Positions 35,426 to 44,307 are shown, counted from the first letter of the stretch. The stretch is 64,000 nucleotides of DNA from Flagellimonas beolgyonensis (GCF_003992615.1 NZ_RZMY01000003.1:374501-438500), one strand, 5' to 3'. Notes: generated by a model not told the origin, from the letters alone. Numbers and translations: made by a program.

Positions 35426-37747
35426 ATGGCTAAAGCATTTTTATCTCATAGTAGTAAGGACAAAGAAATTGTACGAAAAGTTGCCAATCAACTTGGTAAT
35501 AAGAACTGTGTACTGGATGAAATCTCTTTTGAACCTGGAAGAAAAACACTTAATGAGATTTTCAATGAATTGGATAGCTCGGACATTTTTGTGCTATTTA
35601 TTTCGGAAGAATCACTGAATTCATCATGGGTAAAGAAAGAAATTCAAAAAGCGAAGGAAAACTTAAACAACGAATTTCTTGATAGAATTATTCCAATAAT
35701 TATTGATAAAAAAATCACTCATTTAGATGAAAGAATTCCAAAATGGATTGCTAAACCATACAATTTGAAATATATAAATAATGAGGTTGTAATTTTAAAG
35801 AAAGTAAAGCAAGCATTAAAGGAGGTTAGCTTCAAAAAAAACAGATTTAATCAAGAAATTGAAAAAAATTTTGTTGGGAGAAACTCTGAGATGGAAAAAT
35901 TTGAAAATGAAATAAATAACCTTGATAATTGGACTCCAACCTATATAATTGCTTATAATTATTTCGAAGGAATTGGCAGAAGGACTTTTCTAAAAAATGC
36001 ATTAAGAAAATATAAATTAACTGATTATCTAGACACTCCAACTACAATTACAATTGATGCTAAAGAAAGTATTGAAAATTTCATCTATAAATTAAATTCT
36101 ATAAGCAAAAATCAAGAAGTTACGAATTATGACTTTTCAAGCATTGGTATTGCAGAAAAAATCAATATTACAATTGATTTGGTGAAACAATTTATGGATT
36201 ATAAAGAATTGATTTTTGTTGTTGATGAAGGGAGCATTATTTTACCAAATGGCACTATTGTAGATTGGTTTAAAGAATTGGTTAACAATGATTTGTTTAA
36301 TAATAATCTAGTGCTTTGTTTAATTTCCAAATACCGACCAAATGAAGTTCTTTTAAAAAAAGAAAGGAAATCTTTGGTTTACAGAATTCCAGAGTTATCA
36401 AAACAAGAGACTAAAAATCTTTTCTTAAAATTGCTTAATATCTATCAACTTGAAAATATTAGCCGAGAGGACAAGGAGTTTTTCATTAAAAATCTTAATG
36501 GTATACCGTCGCAAATTATTTATGCGGTTAATTTGATTGAAATAAACCCAATTGAGGCGAAAAAGAATATTGTTGATATAATTGAATATTCAGATAGATT
36601 TAGTAGCACTATATTGAATCATTTAAAAGAAACTCCTACTGCTTACCAATTAGCAATACTACTTTCGAGCAATGAAATTTTTAGTTTAGAATTAATCAAT
36701 AAGGTGTTTGGAGATAATGACAATACATCATCAGCATTGCAAAAGCTTTTCGATCTCTCATTATTCAATTTTGTATTTGGTGGATATGAATATGTAAAAT
36801 TAAATCCAACATTATCAGATTATATAAATAGATCTAAAATCAAACTTGAATCTAATTTTAAGGATCGGTTAAATTCAGTTACCAAGGAGCTACTGCATCA
36901 AGATTTAGATGAAATAATCAAAGATGATTATTCAGAGTTTATGATAACTCTTCAGCGCATGCTTGAAGAAGAAGTTAAAATTCCTAAGAAATACTTTATT
37001 CCCTCACTAATAATCAAGAATGTAATAAAAGAGTATGATAAAGGAAATTATAATTATGTAATCAAAATATGTTTAGAGTTATTAGAGAACAAGAATTTTG
37101 ACCAACAAATTATTTGGGAAACAAAATACAGGCTTACTTTGGCATATGCTCGAACAAAAAATGAAAGCTTCTTTGATCATATATCGTTCTTTAAAAATGA
37201 AACAGATAATCTCGACTATTATTTTTTGTTAGGATTTTATTATAGAAATAAAGGAAACCGAGAGAAAGCTTTGGAATATTATTTTAAAGCTCTTAATTCC
37301 TATCCAGAACATTCAAGAACTAAAAGAGAAATTGTGAATATTTATCTTTCATTGGGTAAATATGATGAAGCTTTGGAATTAGCGCAACAGAATTATGAAA
37401 AAAGACAAACAAACATATATCATATACATTCTTACTTTGTAAGCATAATTAGAAAAAAGAAAGTTGATTCATATGACATTAATACCCTTAAAAAATTAAT
37501 TGATTCTATGGCTTCCAGTTCAGATATAAAGGCTGAGGACATACTCAATTGTATGCGAGGAGAATTTGCTTACTATATTGAAAAGAATTTTGAAAAAGCA
37601 AATAGTATTTTACTTGATGCAATCAAGTTGAATCAAAATAAAAGTTATCCAAAAAAATCATTGCAAGAAATCTATAAAATTGAGGGATTGGAAAATGCTA
37701 TCAAAGATTTGAACTCAATTCCTGAATCTAATGAAAAGGAATATTGA
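35426..37747 (+). CDS. TIR-STAND NTPase-TPR protein, candidate anti-phage NLR-like effector
   Basis: A 773-residue cytoplasmic protein with three parts. Residues 1-130 are a TIR domain: FLSHSSKD at 5-12, DEISFEPGR, VLFISEESLNSSWVKKE with Trp68 and the putative catalytic Glu72 of NAD-cleaving TIRs. Residues 149-480 are a STAND-type NTPase: FVGR at 149-152, a P-loop-like GIGRRT at 182-187 where Arg replaces the usual Lys, and a Walker B LIFVVDE at 262-268. Residues about 540-760 are TPR-like helical repeats (YYRNKGNREKALEYYFKAL). The architecture suggests phage sensing by the repeats and NAD depletion by the TIR. The gene is much more AT-rich than its neighbours (15 G+C of 60 at 36001-36060; 35 of 60 at 34501-34560), a sign of transfer. 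It has no partner gene. Confidence 0.82.
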   Translation: MAKAFLSHSSKDKEIVRKVANQLGNKNCVLDEISFEPGRKTLNEIFNELDSSDIFVLFISEESLNSSWVKKEIQKAKENLNNEFLDRIIPIIIDKKITHLDERIPKWIAKPYNLKYINNEVVILKKVKQALKEVSFKKNRFNQEIEKNFVGRNSEMEKFENEINNLDNWTPTYIIAYNYFEGIGRRTFLKNALRKYKLTDYLDTPTTITIDAKESIENFIYKLNSISKNQEVTNYDFSSIGIAEKINITIDLVKQFMDYKELIFVVDEGSIILPNGTIVDWFKELVNNDLFNNNLVLCLISKYRPNEVLLKKERKSLVYRIPELSKQETKNLFLKLLNIYQLENISREDKEFFIKNLNGIPSQIIYAVNLIEINPIEAKKNIVDIIEYSDRFSSTILNHLKETPTAYQLAILLSSNEIFSLELINKVFGDNDNTSSALQKLFDLSLFNFVFGGYEYVKLNPTLSDYINRSKIKLESNFKDRLNSVTKELLHQDLDEIIKDDYSEFMITLQRMLEEEVKIPKKYFIPSLIIKNVIKEYDKGNYNYVIKICLELLENKNFDQQIIWETKYRLTLAYARTKNESFFDHISFFKNETDNLDYYFLLGFYYRNKGNREKALEYYFKALNSYPEHSRTKREIVNIYLSLGKYDEALELAQQNYEKRQTNIYHIHSYFVSIIRKKKVDSYDINTLKKLIDSMASSSDIKAEDILNCMRGEFAYYIEKNFEKANSILLDAIKLNQNKSYPKKSLQEIYKIEGLENAIKDLNSIPESNEKEY

Positions 37748-37806
37748 ATCCATGAGCATCTTCTTTCTATAAATGAAGCTGTATCGGCTTTTGATTATTA
37801 AAGTAT

Positions 37807-37998
37807 TTAAAAACTCAATATTCTTTTAATTTCAATCAACACAGTTACAACATCCTGCAGTTCCTGTTGCTCAAAAGTGCCCTGCTCCACATAAAACAAC
37901 ATTTCCACAGCCAGATCTAGGTAGTGGCCCAACACTTCGGGCGTACCACAGCAATCTTTGATCCATGCATTGAATTCAGTGATTTGGGATTCATTCAT
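37807..37998 (-). CDS. Small conserved-looking protein of unknown function
   Basis: A 63-residue soluble protein when started at the ATG at 37998 (MNESQITEFNAWIKDCCGTP). It is acidic and probably all-helical, with a Cys-Cys pair at about 16-17 and a C-terminal VVTVLIEIKRILSF helix. A TAACTTTA box (minus strand, 38022-38029) lies 23 bases upstream. It is divergent from the XRE regulator gene. I do not recognise a named family. Confidence 0.6.
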   Translation of the reverse strand: MNESQITEFNAWIKDCCGTPEVLGHYLDLAVEMLFYVEQGTFEQQELQDVVTVLIEIKRILSF

Positions 37999-38097
37999 AG
38001 TCCGGAAGATTTGGTTATATCTAAAGTTATAAAACAATTTTTAAAAAGCTACTAATTAGTAGTAATTAATTGATGGTGCTAATGATTTCTTTACCTT

Positions 38098-38322
38098 ATG
38101 GATAAATCGAAAGAAATCAAGAAACTGGCGAATCGAATCAAGTCACTACGAATCCAAAAAGGATACAGTAGTTACGAAAATTTTGCCTTTGAAAAAGGGA
38201 TTCCACGAGCACAATATGGTCGATACGAAACAGGCACCGATATTCAATACACAAGCCTACTGAAAATTGCACAGGCTTTTGATATGACCTTGGAAGAATT
38301 TTTTAGTGAGGGATTTGATTGA
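38098..38322 (+). CDS. XRE-family helix-turn-helix regulator
   Basis: A 74-residue single-domain HTH_3 protein: IKSLRIQKGYSSYENFAFEKGIPRAQYGRYE pattern (seen as RIQKGYSSYENFAFE and GIPRAQYGRYETG), LLKIAQAFDMTLEEFF. It is divergent from the 63-residue gene and may repress both. The following gene starts 19 bases later. Targets are unknown; control of the nearby TIR gene is possible but not shown. Confidence 0.88.
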   Translation: MDKSKEIKKLANRIKSLRIQKGYSSYENFAFEKGIPRAQYGRYETGTDIQYTSLLKIAQAFDMTLEEFFSEGFD

Positions 38323-38341
38323 GTATTCTTAGGATAACACC

Positions 38342-38701
38342 ATGGGGAAAAGTGGAAAAAATACAATCGTTATAGGAATAGTCATTTTAGTATTTCTCGG
38401 TGGTTTGACTTACCAGCACTTTCAAACCAAAAAGTTGGTTGAGAATCTTGAACAGACCAGTGGTGTTGTAACCGATTTTTCATTCAGCAATAACACCTAC
38501 TATTTGGACTATGTCTTTACGGTTAATGGCATTCAGTTTAAAGGTACAGCATCTTGCCATTATTTTAAATGTGATGATGGTACCGAAGGGTGTGTTGGCA
38601 AGAATGTTACTGTTTTTTATTCCCCAGACGATCCAACCAATAACGAGATTGATTTGGGAAAATATAACAAGTTTAAGTACACCCATTTTAGCATTTTGTA
38701 G
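38342..38701 (+). CDS. Small membrane-anchored protein, DUF3592-like
   Basis: A 119-residue protein with one N-terminal membrane helix (TIVIGIVILVFLGGLTY) and an extracytoplasmic beta domain: SGVVTDFSFS, YVFTVNGIQFKGTAS, VTVFYSPDDPTNNEIDLG. This layout resembles DUF3592 proteins. Cysteines at about 87, 92 and 98 may form a disulfide or bind metal. It is downstream of the XRE gene. Function is unknown. Confidence 0.65.
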   Translation: MGKSGKNTIVIGIVILVFLGGLTYQHFQTKKLVENLEQTSGVVTDFSFSNNTYYLDYVFTVNGIQFKGTASCHYFKCDDGTEGCVGKNVTVFYSPDDPTNNEIDLGKYNKFKYTHFSIL

Positions 38702-38777
38702 CGTCACCCTGAATTTAGTTCAGGGTCCCACCCAGTGCACCTTAAGCATGAGATGCTGAAACGAGTTCAGCATGACG
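38702..38777. repeat. Composite palindromic repeat, copy 1
   Basis: The unit starts CGTCA and ends TGACG. Inside are two stem-loops: CCCTGAA...TTCAGGG and TGCTGAA-ACGAG-TTCAGCA. It lies right after the DUF3592-like stop and could act as a transcript-end structure. The layout is that of REP/BIME-like elements. No coding potential was seen in 38702-39009. Confidence 0.8.
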
Positions 38778-38808
38778 GCTAAACTCAATTTTCAATAAGG
38801 GGACACTT

Positions 38809-38905
38809 CGTCACCCTGAATTCAGTTCAGGGTCCTACCCAGTGCATCATAAACATGGGATGCTGAAACACCATGCCTGCCGGCAGGCAGGAGTTCAGCA
38901 TGACG
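38809..38905. repeat. Composite palindromic repeat, copy 2, carrying an inserted palindrome
   Basis: Same CGTCA...TGACG unit as copy 1 in the same orientation. The loop of the second hairpin is interrupted by a CCTGCCGGCAGG-centred palindrome (about 38874-38891), with GCTGAA before and TTCAGC after it. This looks like one repeat family nested in another. Confidence 0.8.
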
Positions 38906-39009
38906 GAAGAGTTCCGCATGACCCATTCACCCTTTACCCATTGCCTTTTACCAAAAAAACCCTTCACCCTAAACCTTTTATCCCATACTCACTTGTATAT
39001 TTCAATTAA

Positions 39010-39031
39010 TATTTAGATATTTATCTAAATA
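39010..39031. promoter_or_regulatory. Operator palindrome of the SdpR-like repressor
   Basis: Two 9-base arms, TATTTAGAT and ATCTAAATA, around ATTT, form a near-perfect 22-base inverted repeat ending 9 bases before the sdpR-like ATG. ArsR-type autorepressors bind such sites. Confidence 0.7.
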
Positions 39032-39040
39032 ACTAAAAGC

Positions 39041-39295
39041 ATGAATTCGCTGTTCAAGGCCCTGAATGATGAAACGCGCAGGCAGATCGTGGAACTGCTC
39101 AAGGAAAAGGACATGAACGCGGGGGAGATCGCCGAACGGTTCAACATTTCCAAACCTAGTATTTCGCACCACTTGGACATTCTGCGCCAAGCCGATCTGG
39201 TCACCAGCGAAAAAAAGGGGCAGTTTGTGGAATACTCCCTCAACACCACCATTTTGGAAGATTTGCTCAACTGGATACTAACCTTAAAGAAGTAA
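39041..39295 (+). CDS. ArsR-family autorepressor, SdpR type
   Basis: An 84-residue winged-helix protein (MNSLFKALNDETRRQIVELL; AGEIAERFNISKPSISHHLDIL; EYSLNTTILEDLLNWIL). It lacks the metal-binding Cys box of metal sensors and matches the SdpR group, whose regulator is paired with an SdpI membrane protein. It is 2 bases upstream of the sdpI-like gene and 9 bases downstream of a strong palindrome. Confidence 0.92.
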   Translation: MNSLFKALNDETRRQIVELLKEKDMNAGEIAERFNISKPSISHHLDILRQADLVTSEKKGQFVEYSLNTTILEDLLNWILTLKK

Positions 39296-39297
39296 TT

Positions 39298-39948
39298 ATG
39301 AAACTAAAAAAGGAACTCCCGCTGATCGGTATTGTGCTCCTCCCCTTTCTATATTTGGCCTATGTGTGGAACCAACTGCCCGCCGAAGTGCCCTTGCATT
39401 ATAACATTAAGGGAGAGGTGGACCGCTACGGCGACAAGTCGGAACTGATCATGATCCCCATACTGTTGCCCTTGTTGATCTATGTGATCCTATCGGTCGT
39501 GCCCTACATCGACCCAAAAAAACAAATCCAAAAAATGGGGAACAAATACCACGACCTCAAATTGATCCTTACCCTGTTCATGTCGGCCTTGGCCCTGTTT
39601 ATTATCCATGCCACCAAAAGCGGTAGCTTGGGCAACCCGAACATCATTTTTATGATCGTTGGCGCTTTGTACGTGGTTTTGGGCAACTACTTCAAGACCA
39701 TAAAGGCCAACTATTTTATCGGTATCCGCACCCCGTGGACCCTCGAAAGCGAATCCATTTGGAAAGCCACCCACAAATTGGGGGGCAAGATCTGGTTCGT
39801 GGGCGGATTGTTGGCCATTATTTGCAGTTTGATTTTGGATGCCAAACTCAATTTTATGGTGTTCATGGGCATCACCGTGGTCATCGCCCTGATTCCGGTC
39901 ATCTATTCCTTTTTATTGTATCGAAAAGAACAGAAAGCCGCAGGTTAA
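39298..39948 (+). CDS. SdpI family membrane protein (DUF1648)
   Basis: A 216-residue protein with about six membrane helices. DUF1648 is at the N-terminus (LPAEVPLHYNIKGEVDRYG) and the SdpI signature near 140-175 (NYFIGIRTPWTLESESIW, KATHKLGG). In Bacillus, SdpI gives immunity to the SdpC toxin and controls SdpR. No sdpC-like toxin gene is in this window, so it may be an orphan immunity or a general envelope protein. Confidence 0.9.
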   Translation: MKLKKELPLIGIVLLPFLYLAYVWNQLPAEVPLHYNIKGEVDRYGDKSELIMIPILLPLLIYVILSVVPYIDPKKQIQKMGNKYHDLKLILTLFMSALALFIIHATKSGSLGNPNIIFMIVGALYVVLGNYFKTIKANYFIGIRTPWTLESESIWKATHKLGGKIWFVGGLLAIICSLILDAKLNFMVFMGITVVIALIPVIYSFLLYRKEQKAAG

Positions 39949-39979
39949 GCCACAATAATGTCCTAATTTTAAGGTAGTA

Positions 39980-40390
39980 ATGCCTAAATGCAGGACCATG
40001 GTGGTAAAGAACAGCTTTTTGATCTTTAAAAATGATTTCAGGCACCGCACCTGGCTGGATTGGATCCAATCCCATATTATGCTGGCCCCACCACCCTTTC
40101 GTTTCAAGGGCTCGGTGACCTTCAATGCTAGTGGCATCAACTTTGTGGGTTACGATATTTTTCATGACGAAGAGGTACAGTTCAACATTCCCAAAAATGA
40201 AATCGAGCAATTGTACCACGGCTACGATGGTACGTTCAGTACCCTTCAAACACGTGGCATGGGCACCACTTGGGCCCCCATCCGTTTCAAGTTTGCCCAC
40301 GGGAACGACCTCTACTTGATCTCGGAGTTCAACGGAATTTACTCCGCCAACGAGGAGCTTTTTGAGGAATTGAAATTGTGGTTGACCTGA
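39980..40390 (+). CDS. Hypothetical protein
   Basis: A 136-residue soluble protein (start at 39980 or at the ATG at 39998). The sequence is beta-rich: PFRFKGSVTFNASGINFVGYD, EIEQLYHGYDGTF, WAPIRFKFAHGNDLYLISEFN and LFEELKLWL. It may adopt a PH-like fold, which is only an impression. It is 31 bases after the sdpI-like gene. Confidence 0.6.
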   Translation: MPKCRTMVVKNSFLIFKNDFRHRTWLDWIQSHIMLAPPPFRFKGSVTFNASGINFVGYDIFHDEEVQFNIPKNEIEQLYHGYDGTFSTLQTRGMGTTWAPIRFKFAHGNDLYLISEFNGIYSANEELFEELKLWLT

Positions 40391-40443
40391 TCTCGCGGTT
40401 TTGCCATGATATCCGTATCTTAGAAATCCTATTCCACAATGCC

Positions 40444-40959
40444 ATGATGAAGCACCTCTTTCCGTTTGTACTAGTAATTGCCCTGGCCGCTTGCACCGAA
40501 CAGGCACCCAAAGCAGTAAGCTCTGTAGACCCCGTAAATTGGAACAACCGAAAGGCAACCCTTTCTGCAACCGATTCGTTGGTGTCGGGCACTTCCTATT
40601 TGTCGGTGTACTCGGAAATCTACAGCGAAACGGAACACCGCACCCACAACCTCACCAGTACCATCAGCATGCGGAACACCAACCTACGGGACACGATTTA
40701 CATCCACAAGGCGGAATATTTTGACACCAAAGGAAATGCCATCCGCACCTATTTTGATTTTCCCATCTTCATCAAACCCATGGAAACCGTGGAAATCGTG
40801 ATTGACGAAAAGGACCGTTCTGGGGGAACCGGGGCCAACTTTTTGTTCCATTGGACTATGAAACCCACTTCCCACGAACCTTATTTTGAGGGAGTGATGA
40901 TTTCTACCTCCGGACAACAAGGTCTTTCGTTCACTACCCAAGGAAAACGTATCGAATAA
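40444..40959 (+). CDS. DUF3124 family lipoprotein
   Basis: A 171-residue lipoprotein when started at the ATG at 40444, with lipobox LAACT. The rest fits DUF3124: YLSVYSEIYSETEHRTHNLT, TISMRNTNLRDTIYI, and FPIFIKPMETVEIVIDEKD. Function is unknown; the domain is an extracytoplasmic beta-sandwich by appearance. Confidence 0.8.
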   Translation: MMKHLFPFVLVIALAACTEQAPKAVSSVDPVNWNNRKATLSATDSLVSGTSYLSVYSEIYSETEHRTHNLTSTISMRNTNLRDTIYIHKAEYFDTKGNAIRTYFDFPIFIKPMETVEIVIDEKDRSGGTGANFLFHWTMKPTSHEPYFEGVMISTSGQQGLSFTTQGKRIE

Positions 40960-41065
40960 AATCCCAAGGACAATTGTCATGGGAATACTGTTCCAATTTG
41001 AGTATCTTGTAAGCTAGTTCCATGGTAGTACGACTTGTTACCTGCGGACATAAAAATGCTTCACT

Positions 41066-42733
41066 ATGACCGACTTGCAAATCGCCAAAGGCGTTACGCT
41101 ACAACACATTGCCACCATTGCCGAAAAATTTGGAATAAACCCCGACAACATTGAGATGTTCGGGAAATACAAGGCGAAATTGCCCTTGAACACCATCGAC
41201 CGGAAAAAAGCGGAGCAAAGCAACCTGATCTTGGTGTCCGCCATATCGCCCACACCGGCCGGTGAAGGCAAGACCACCATGTCCATCGGCTTGTCCGAAG
41301 GTTTGAACCGCTTGGGCAAAAAGACCACGGTGGTGCTTCGTGAACCCTCCCTGGGCCCGGTTTTCGGGATAAAAGGAGGCGCAACGGGCGGCGGTTATTC
41401 GCAGGTACTGCCCATGGAGGACATCAACCTGCATTTTACAGGGGATTTTTCAGCCATTGAAAAAGCACACAACCTGTTGGCTGCCATTATCGACAACAAT
41501 ATTCAAAGTAAGACCAACACCCTACTCCTAGATCCCAGAACCATCGGTTGGAAACGGGTCATGGACATGAACGACCGTTCGCTTCGCCATGTGATCGTAG
41601 GATTGGGAGGGACCACTTCTGGAGTGCCACGCGAAACCGGATTTGACATTACAGCGGCCTCCGAAATCATGGCCATCCTTTGTTTGGCCGAAAGCATGAC
41701 CGATCTGAAGGAACGGTTGGGTCGTATTTTTGTGGGGTACACCTACGACAAGAAACCCATTTATGCCAGAGATTTGAAGGCGGAAGGAGCCATGGCCGCA
41801 TTGCTGAAGGATGCCATTAAACCCAACTTGGTGCAGACCATTGAGGGGAATCCGGCCATAATCCATGGGGGGCCTTTTGCCAATATTGCCCAAGGGACCA
41901 ACTCTGTTTTAGCAACGTTGATGGGCATGAGCCATTCCGATTTTACAGTGACCGAAGCGGGTTTCGGTTTTGATTTGGGGGCCGAAAAATTCTTCGACAT
42001 CAAATGCCAAAGTGCTGGACTGAAACCGAAGGCCGTGGTACTCACTACCACAATCCGCGCTTTAAAATATCATGGGGGTGCCGACTTAAAAACATTGACC
42101 GAACCCAACGTGGAAGCCTTGAAAAAGGGATTACCCAATTTGGAAAAGCATTTGGAGAACATTACCAAGTTCCACGTGACCCCTATTATTTCCATTAATC
42201 GATTTGTATCGGACACCGATGAGGAAATCCAGGTGATCAAAGATCTGGCCGCATCCAAAGGTATTCGTGTTGCCCTGGCCGAAGTATGGGCCAAAGGCGG
42301 AGGAGGGGCGTTGGAACTGGCCCAGCATGTAATCGATGTAGTGGAATCCCATACCTCTGACTTTAAACCCCTTTACGATTGGAAGATGAGCGTACAGGAA
42401 AAAATCGCCACCATTGCCACTGAAATTTATGGTGCCGAATATGTGGATTATACCCCAAAAGCAAAGGCCAACTTGCGAAAAATAACCGACCTCGGTCTCG
42501 ATGGATTGCCTGTTTGTATCGCCAAAACCCAAAAATCCCTTTCGGACAATCCCAATTTATTGGGAAGGCCCAAAGATTTTATCATCACGGTGCGTGAGAT
42601 TGAAATAGCGGTAGGTGCTGGTTTCCTTATTCCCATTACGGGAGACATCATGCGTATGCCCGGATTGCCGGCGCATCCAGCTTCCGAGAACATCGACATC
42701 AACGACGACGGGGAAATTACCGGGTTGTTCTAG
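41066..42733 (+). CDS. fhs: Formate--tetrahydrofolate ligase
   Basis: A 555-residue ATP-dependent enzyme making 10-formyl-THF, feeding one-carbon units to purines and to formyl-Met-tRNA. Motifs are the P-loop TPAGEGKTTMSIGL (about 67-80), EPSLGPVFGIKGGATGGGYS and GDIMRMPGLP near the end. Its TAG stop and that of the convergent glyS share the sequence CTAG. Confidence 0.97.
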   Translation: MTDLQIAKGVTLQHIATIAEKFGINPDNIEMFGKYKAKLPLNTIDRKKAEQSNLILVSAISPTPAGEGKTTMSIGLSEGLNRLGKKTTVVLREPSLGPVFGIKGGATGGGYSQVLPMEDINLHFTGDFSAIEKAHNLLAAIIDNNIQSKTNTLLLDPRTIGWKRVMDMNDRSLRHVIVGLGGTTSGVPRETGFDITAASEIMAILCLAESMTDLKERLGRIFVGYTYDKKPIYARDLKAEGAMAALLKDAIKPNLVQTIEGNPAIIHGGPFANIAQGTNSVLATLMGMSHSDFTVTEAGFGFDLGAEKFFDIKCQSAGLKPKAVVLTTTIRALKYHGGADLKTLTEPNVEALKKGLPNLEKHLENITKFHVTPIISINRFVSDTDEEIQVIKDLAASKGIRVALAEVWAKGGGGALELAQHVIDVVESHTSDFKPLYDWKMSVQEKIATIATEIYGAEYVDYTPKAKANLRKITDLGLDGLPVCIAKTQKSLSDNPNLLGRPKDFIITVREIEIAVGAGFLIPITGDIMRMPGLPAHPASENIDINDDGEITGLF

Positions 42734-44271
42734 ATTTTCTGTAACCAATAACGCATATCCACTTCTTTGGAGATGATGTCCTTCACCTCTGAAAGTTTTA
42801 CACGTTGTTGGTCCATGGTATCCCGATGTCGAATGGTTACCGTATCGTCTTCCAAGGTTTGATGGTCAATCGTGACACAGAATGGAGTTCCTGCAGCATC
42901 TTGACGACGGTAACGACGGCCAACGGCATCCTTCTCATCGTAATCCACATTGAAATCCCATTTCAGTTCATCCACCAATTTTTGCGCAACTTCAGGCAGT
43001 CCATCACGTTTCAATAGTGGAAGCACCGCAACTTTGTTGGGTGCCAAAACCGCTGGAATTTTCAACACGGTACGGGTAGTGCCATTGTCCAGCTCTTCTT
43101 CCTGTAACGAGTTGGAGAAAACGGCCAAGAACATACGATCCAAACCAATGGAAGTCTCCAGCACGTAGGGCACATAGCTTTCGTTTAGTTCTGGGTCGAA
43201 ATATTGTAGTTTTTTACCGGAGTATTTTTCATGGTTGGCCAAATCGAAATCGGTTCGGGAGTGGATCCCTTCCAACTCCTTGAACCCAAATGGGAACTTG
43301 AATTCAATATCGGCGGCCGCATCGGCGTAGTGGGCCAATTTTTCATGGTCGTGGAAACGATAATTGTCGGCTCCCATGCCCAAGGACAGGTGCCACTTCA
43401 TTCGTTTTTCCTTCCAAGCTTCATACCATTCCATTTGGGTGCCCGGTTTGATGAAGAACTGCATCTCCATCTGTTCGAACTCCCGCATACGGAAGATAAA
43501 CTGGCGGGCCACAATCTCGTTACGGAATGCCTTTCCGGTTTGGGCAATCCCGAAAGGAATCTTCATTCGCCCACTTTTTTGAACGTTCAAAAAGTTGACA
43601 AAAATTCCCTGAGCGGTTTCAGGACGCAGATATAGGTCCATGGCATTTTCGGCTGAGGCACCCAATTTGGTGCCGAACATCAAGTTGAACTGCTTAACAT
43701 CGGTCCAGTTTTTGGATCCAGAAAGGGGACAGGCAATCTCCAATTCCTCGATCAAAGCTTTTACATCGGCCAAATCTTCTTTTTCCAAAGATCTTGCCAT
43801 GCGCTTCAGGATGGTATCCGCTTGCTCTTGGTAACCCATCACACGTGGGTTGGTGGATAGGAATTGTTCTTTATCAAAGCTATCACCAAATCGTTTTTCG
43901 GCCTTGGCGACTTCCTTTTCGATCTTGGCCTCAATTTTGGCTACATGATCTTCGATGAGCACATCGGCCCGGTACCGTTTTTTGGAATCCTTGTTGTCTA
44001 TCAAGGGATCGTTGAAGGCATCCACGTGGCCGGAGGCCTTCCAAGTGGTGGGATGCATAAAGATGGCGGCATCGATGCCCACAATGTTCTCATTGAGCTG
44101 CACCATGGCCTTCCACCAGTATTCGCGTATGTTCTTCTTCAGCTCGGCGCCGTTCTGTCCGTAGTCGTACACAGCACTGAGTCCATCATAAATCTCACTG
44201 GATTGGAACACATACCCGTATTCCTTAGCGTGGGAGATAACCTTCTTAAAAACGTCTTCTTGATTTGCCAT
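42730..44271 (-). CDS. glyS: Glycyl-tRNA synthetase (single-chain class II)
   Basis: A 513-residue alpha2-type enzyme, of the eukaryote/archaea-like kind also found in Bacteroidota. Motifs are SAVYDYGQNGAELKKNI, LRPETAQGIFVNF, GIAQTGKAFRNEI, MREFEQMEMQFF, SIGLDRMFLAVF and the C-terminal anticodon-binding domain (VAVLPLLKRDGLPEVAQ). Length is normal. It overlaps the convergent fhs gene by 3 bases. Confidence 0.96.
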   Translation of the reverse strand: MANQEDVFKKVISHAKEYGYVFQSSEIYDGLSAVYDYGQNGAELKKNIREYWWKAMVQLNENIVGIDAAIFMHPTTWKASGHVDAFNDPLIDNKDSKKRYRADVLIEDHVAKIEAKIEKEVAKAEKRFGDSFDKEQFLSTNPRVMGYQEQADTILKRMARSLEKEDLADVKALIEELEIACPLSGSKNWTDVKQFNLMFGTKLGASAENAMDLYLRPETAQGIFVNFLNVQKSGRMKIPFGIAQTGKAFRNEIVARQFIFRMREFEQMEMQFFIKPGTQMEWYEAWKEKRMKWHLSLGMGADNYRFHDHEKLAHYADAAADIEFKFPFGFKELEGIHSRTDFDLANHEKYSGKKLQYFDPELNESYVPYVLETSIGLDRMFLAVFSNSLQEEELDNGTTRTVLKIPAVLAPNKVAVLPLLKRDGLPEVAQKLVDELKWDFNVDYDEKDAVGRRYRRQDAAGTPFCVTIDHQTLEDDTVTIRHRDTMDQQRVKLSEVKDIISKEVDMRYWLQKI

Positions 44272-44307
44272 TGGGCAAAAATAGAATTTTACCCAAAAAG
44301 AAATGTG

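Noticed and set aside
38702..38905. Possible CRISPR array
   Set aside because: Only two copies, each an internally palindromic unit with no regular spacer, and no cas gene in the window.
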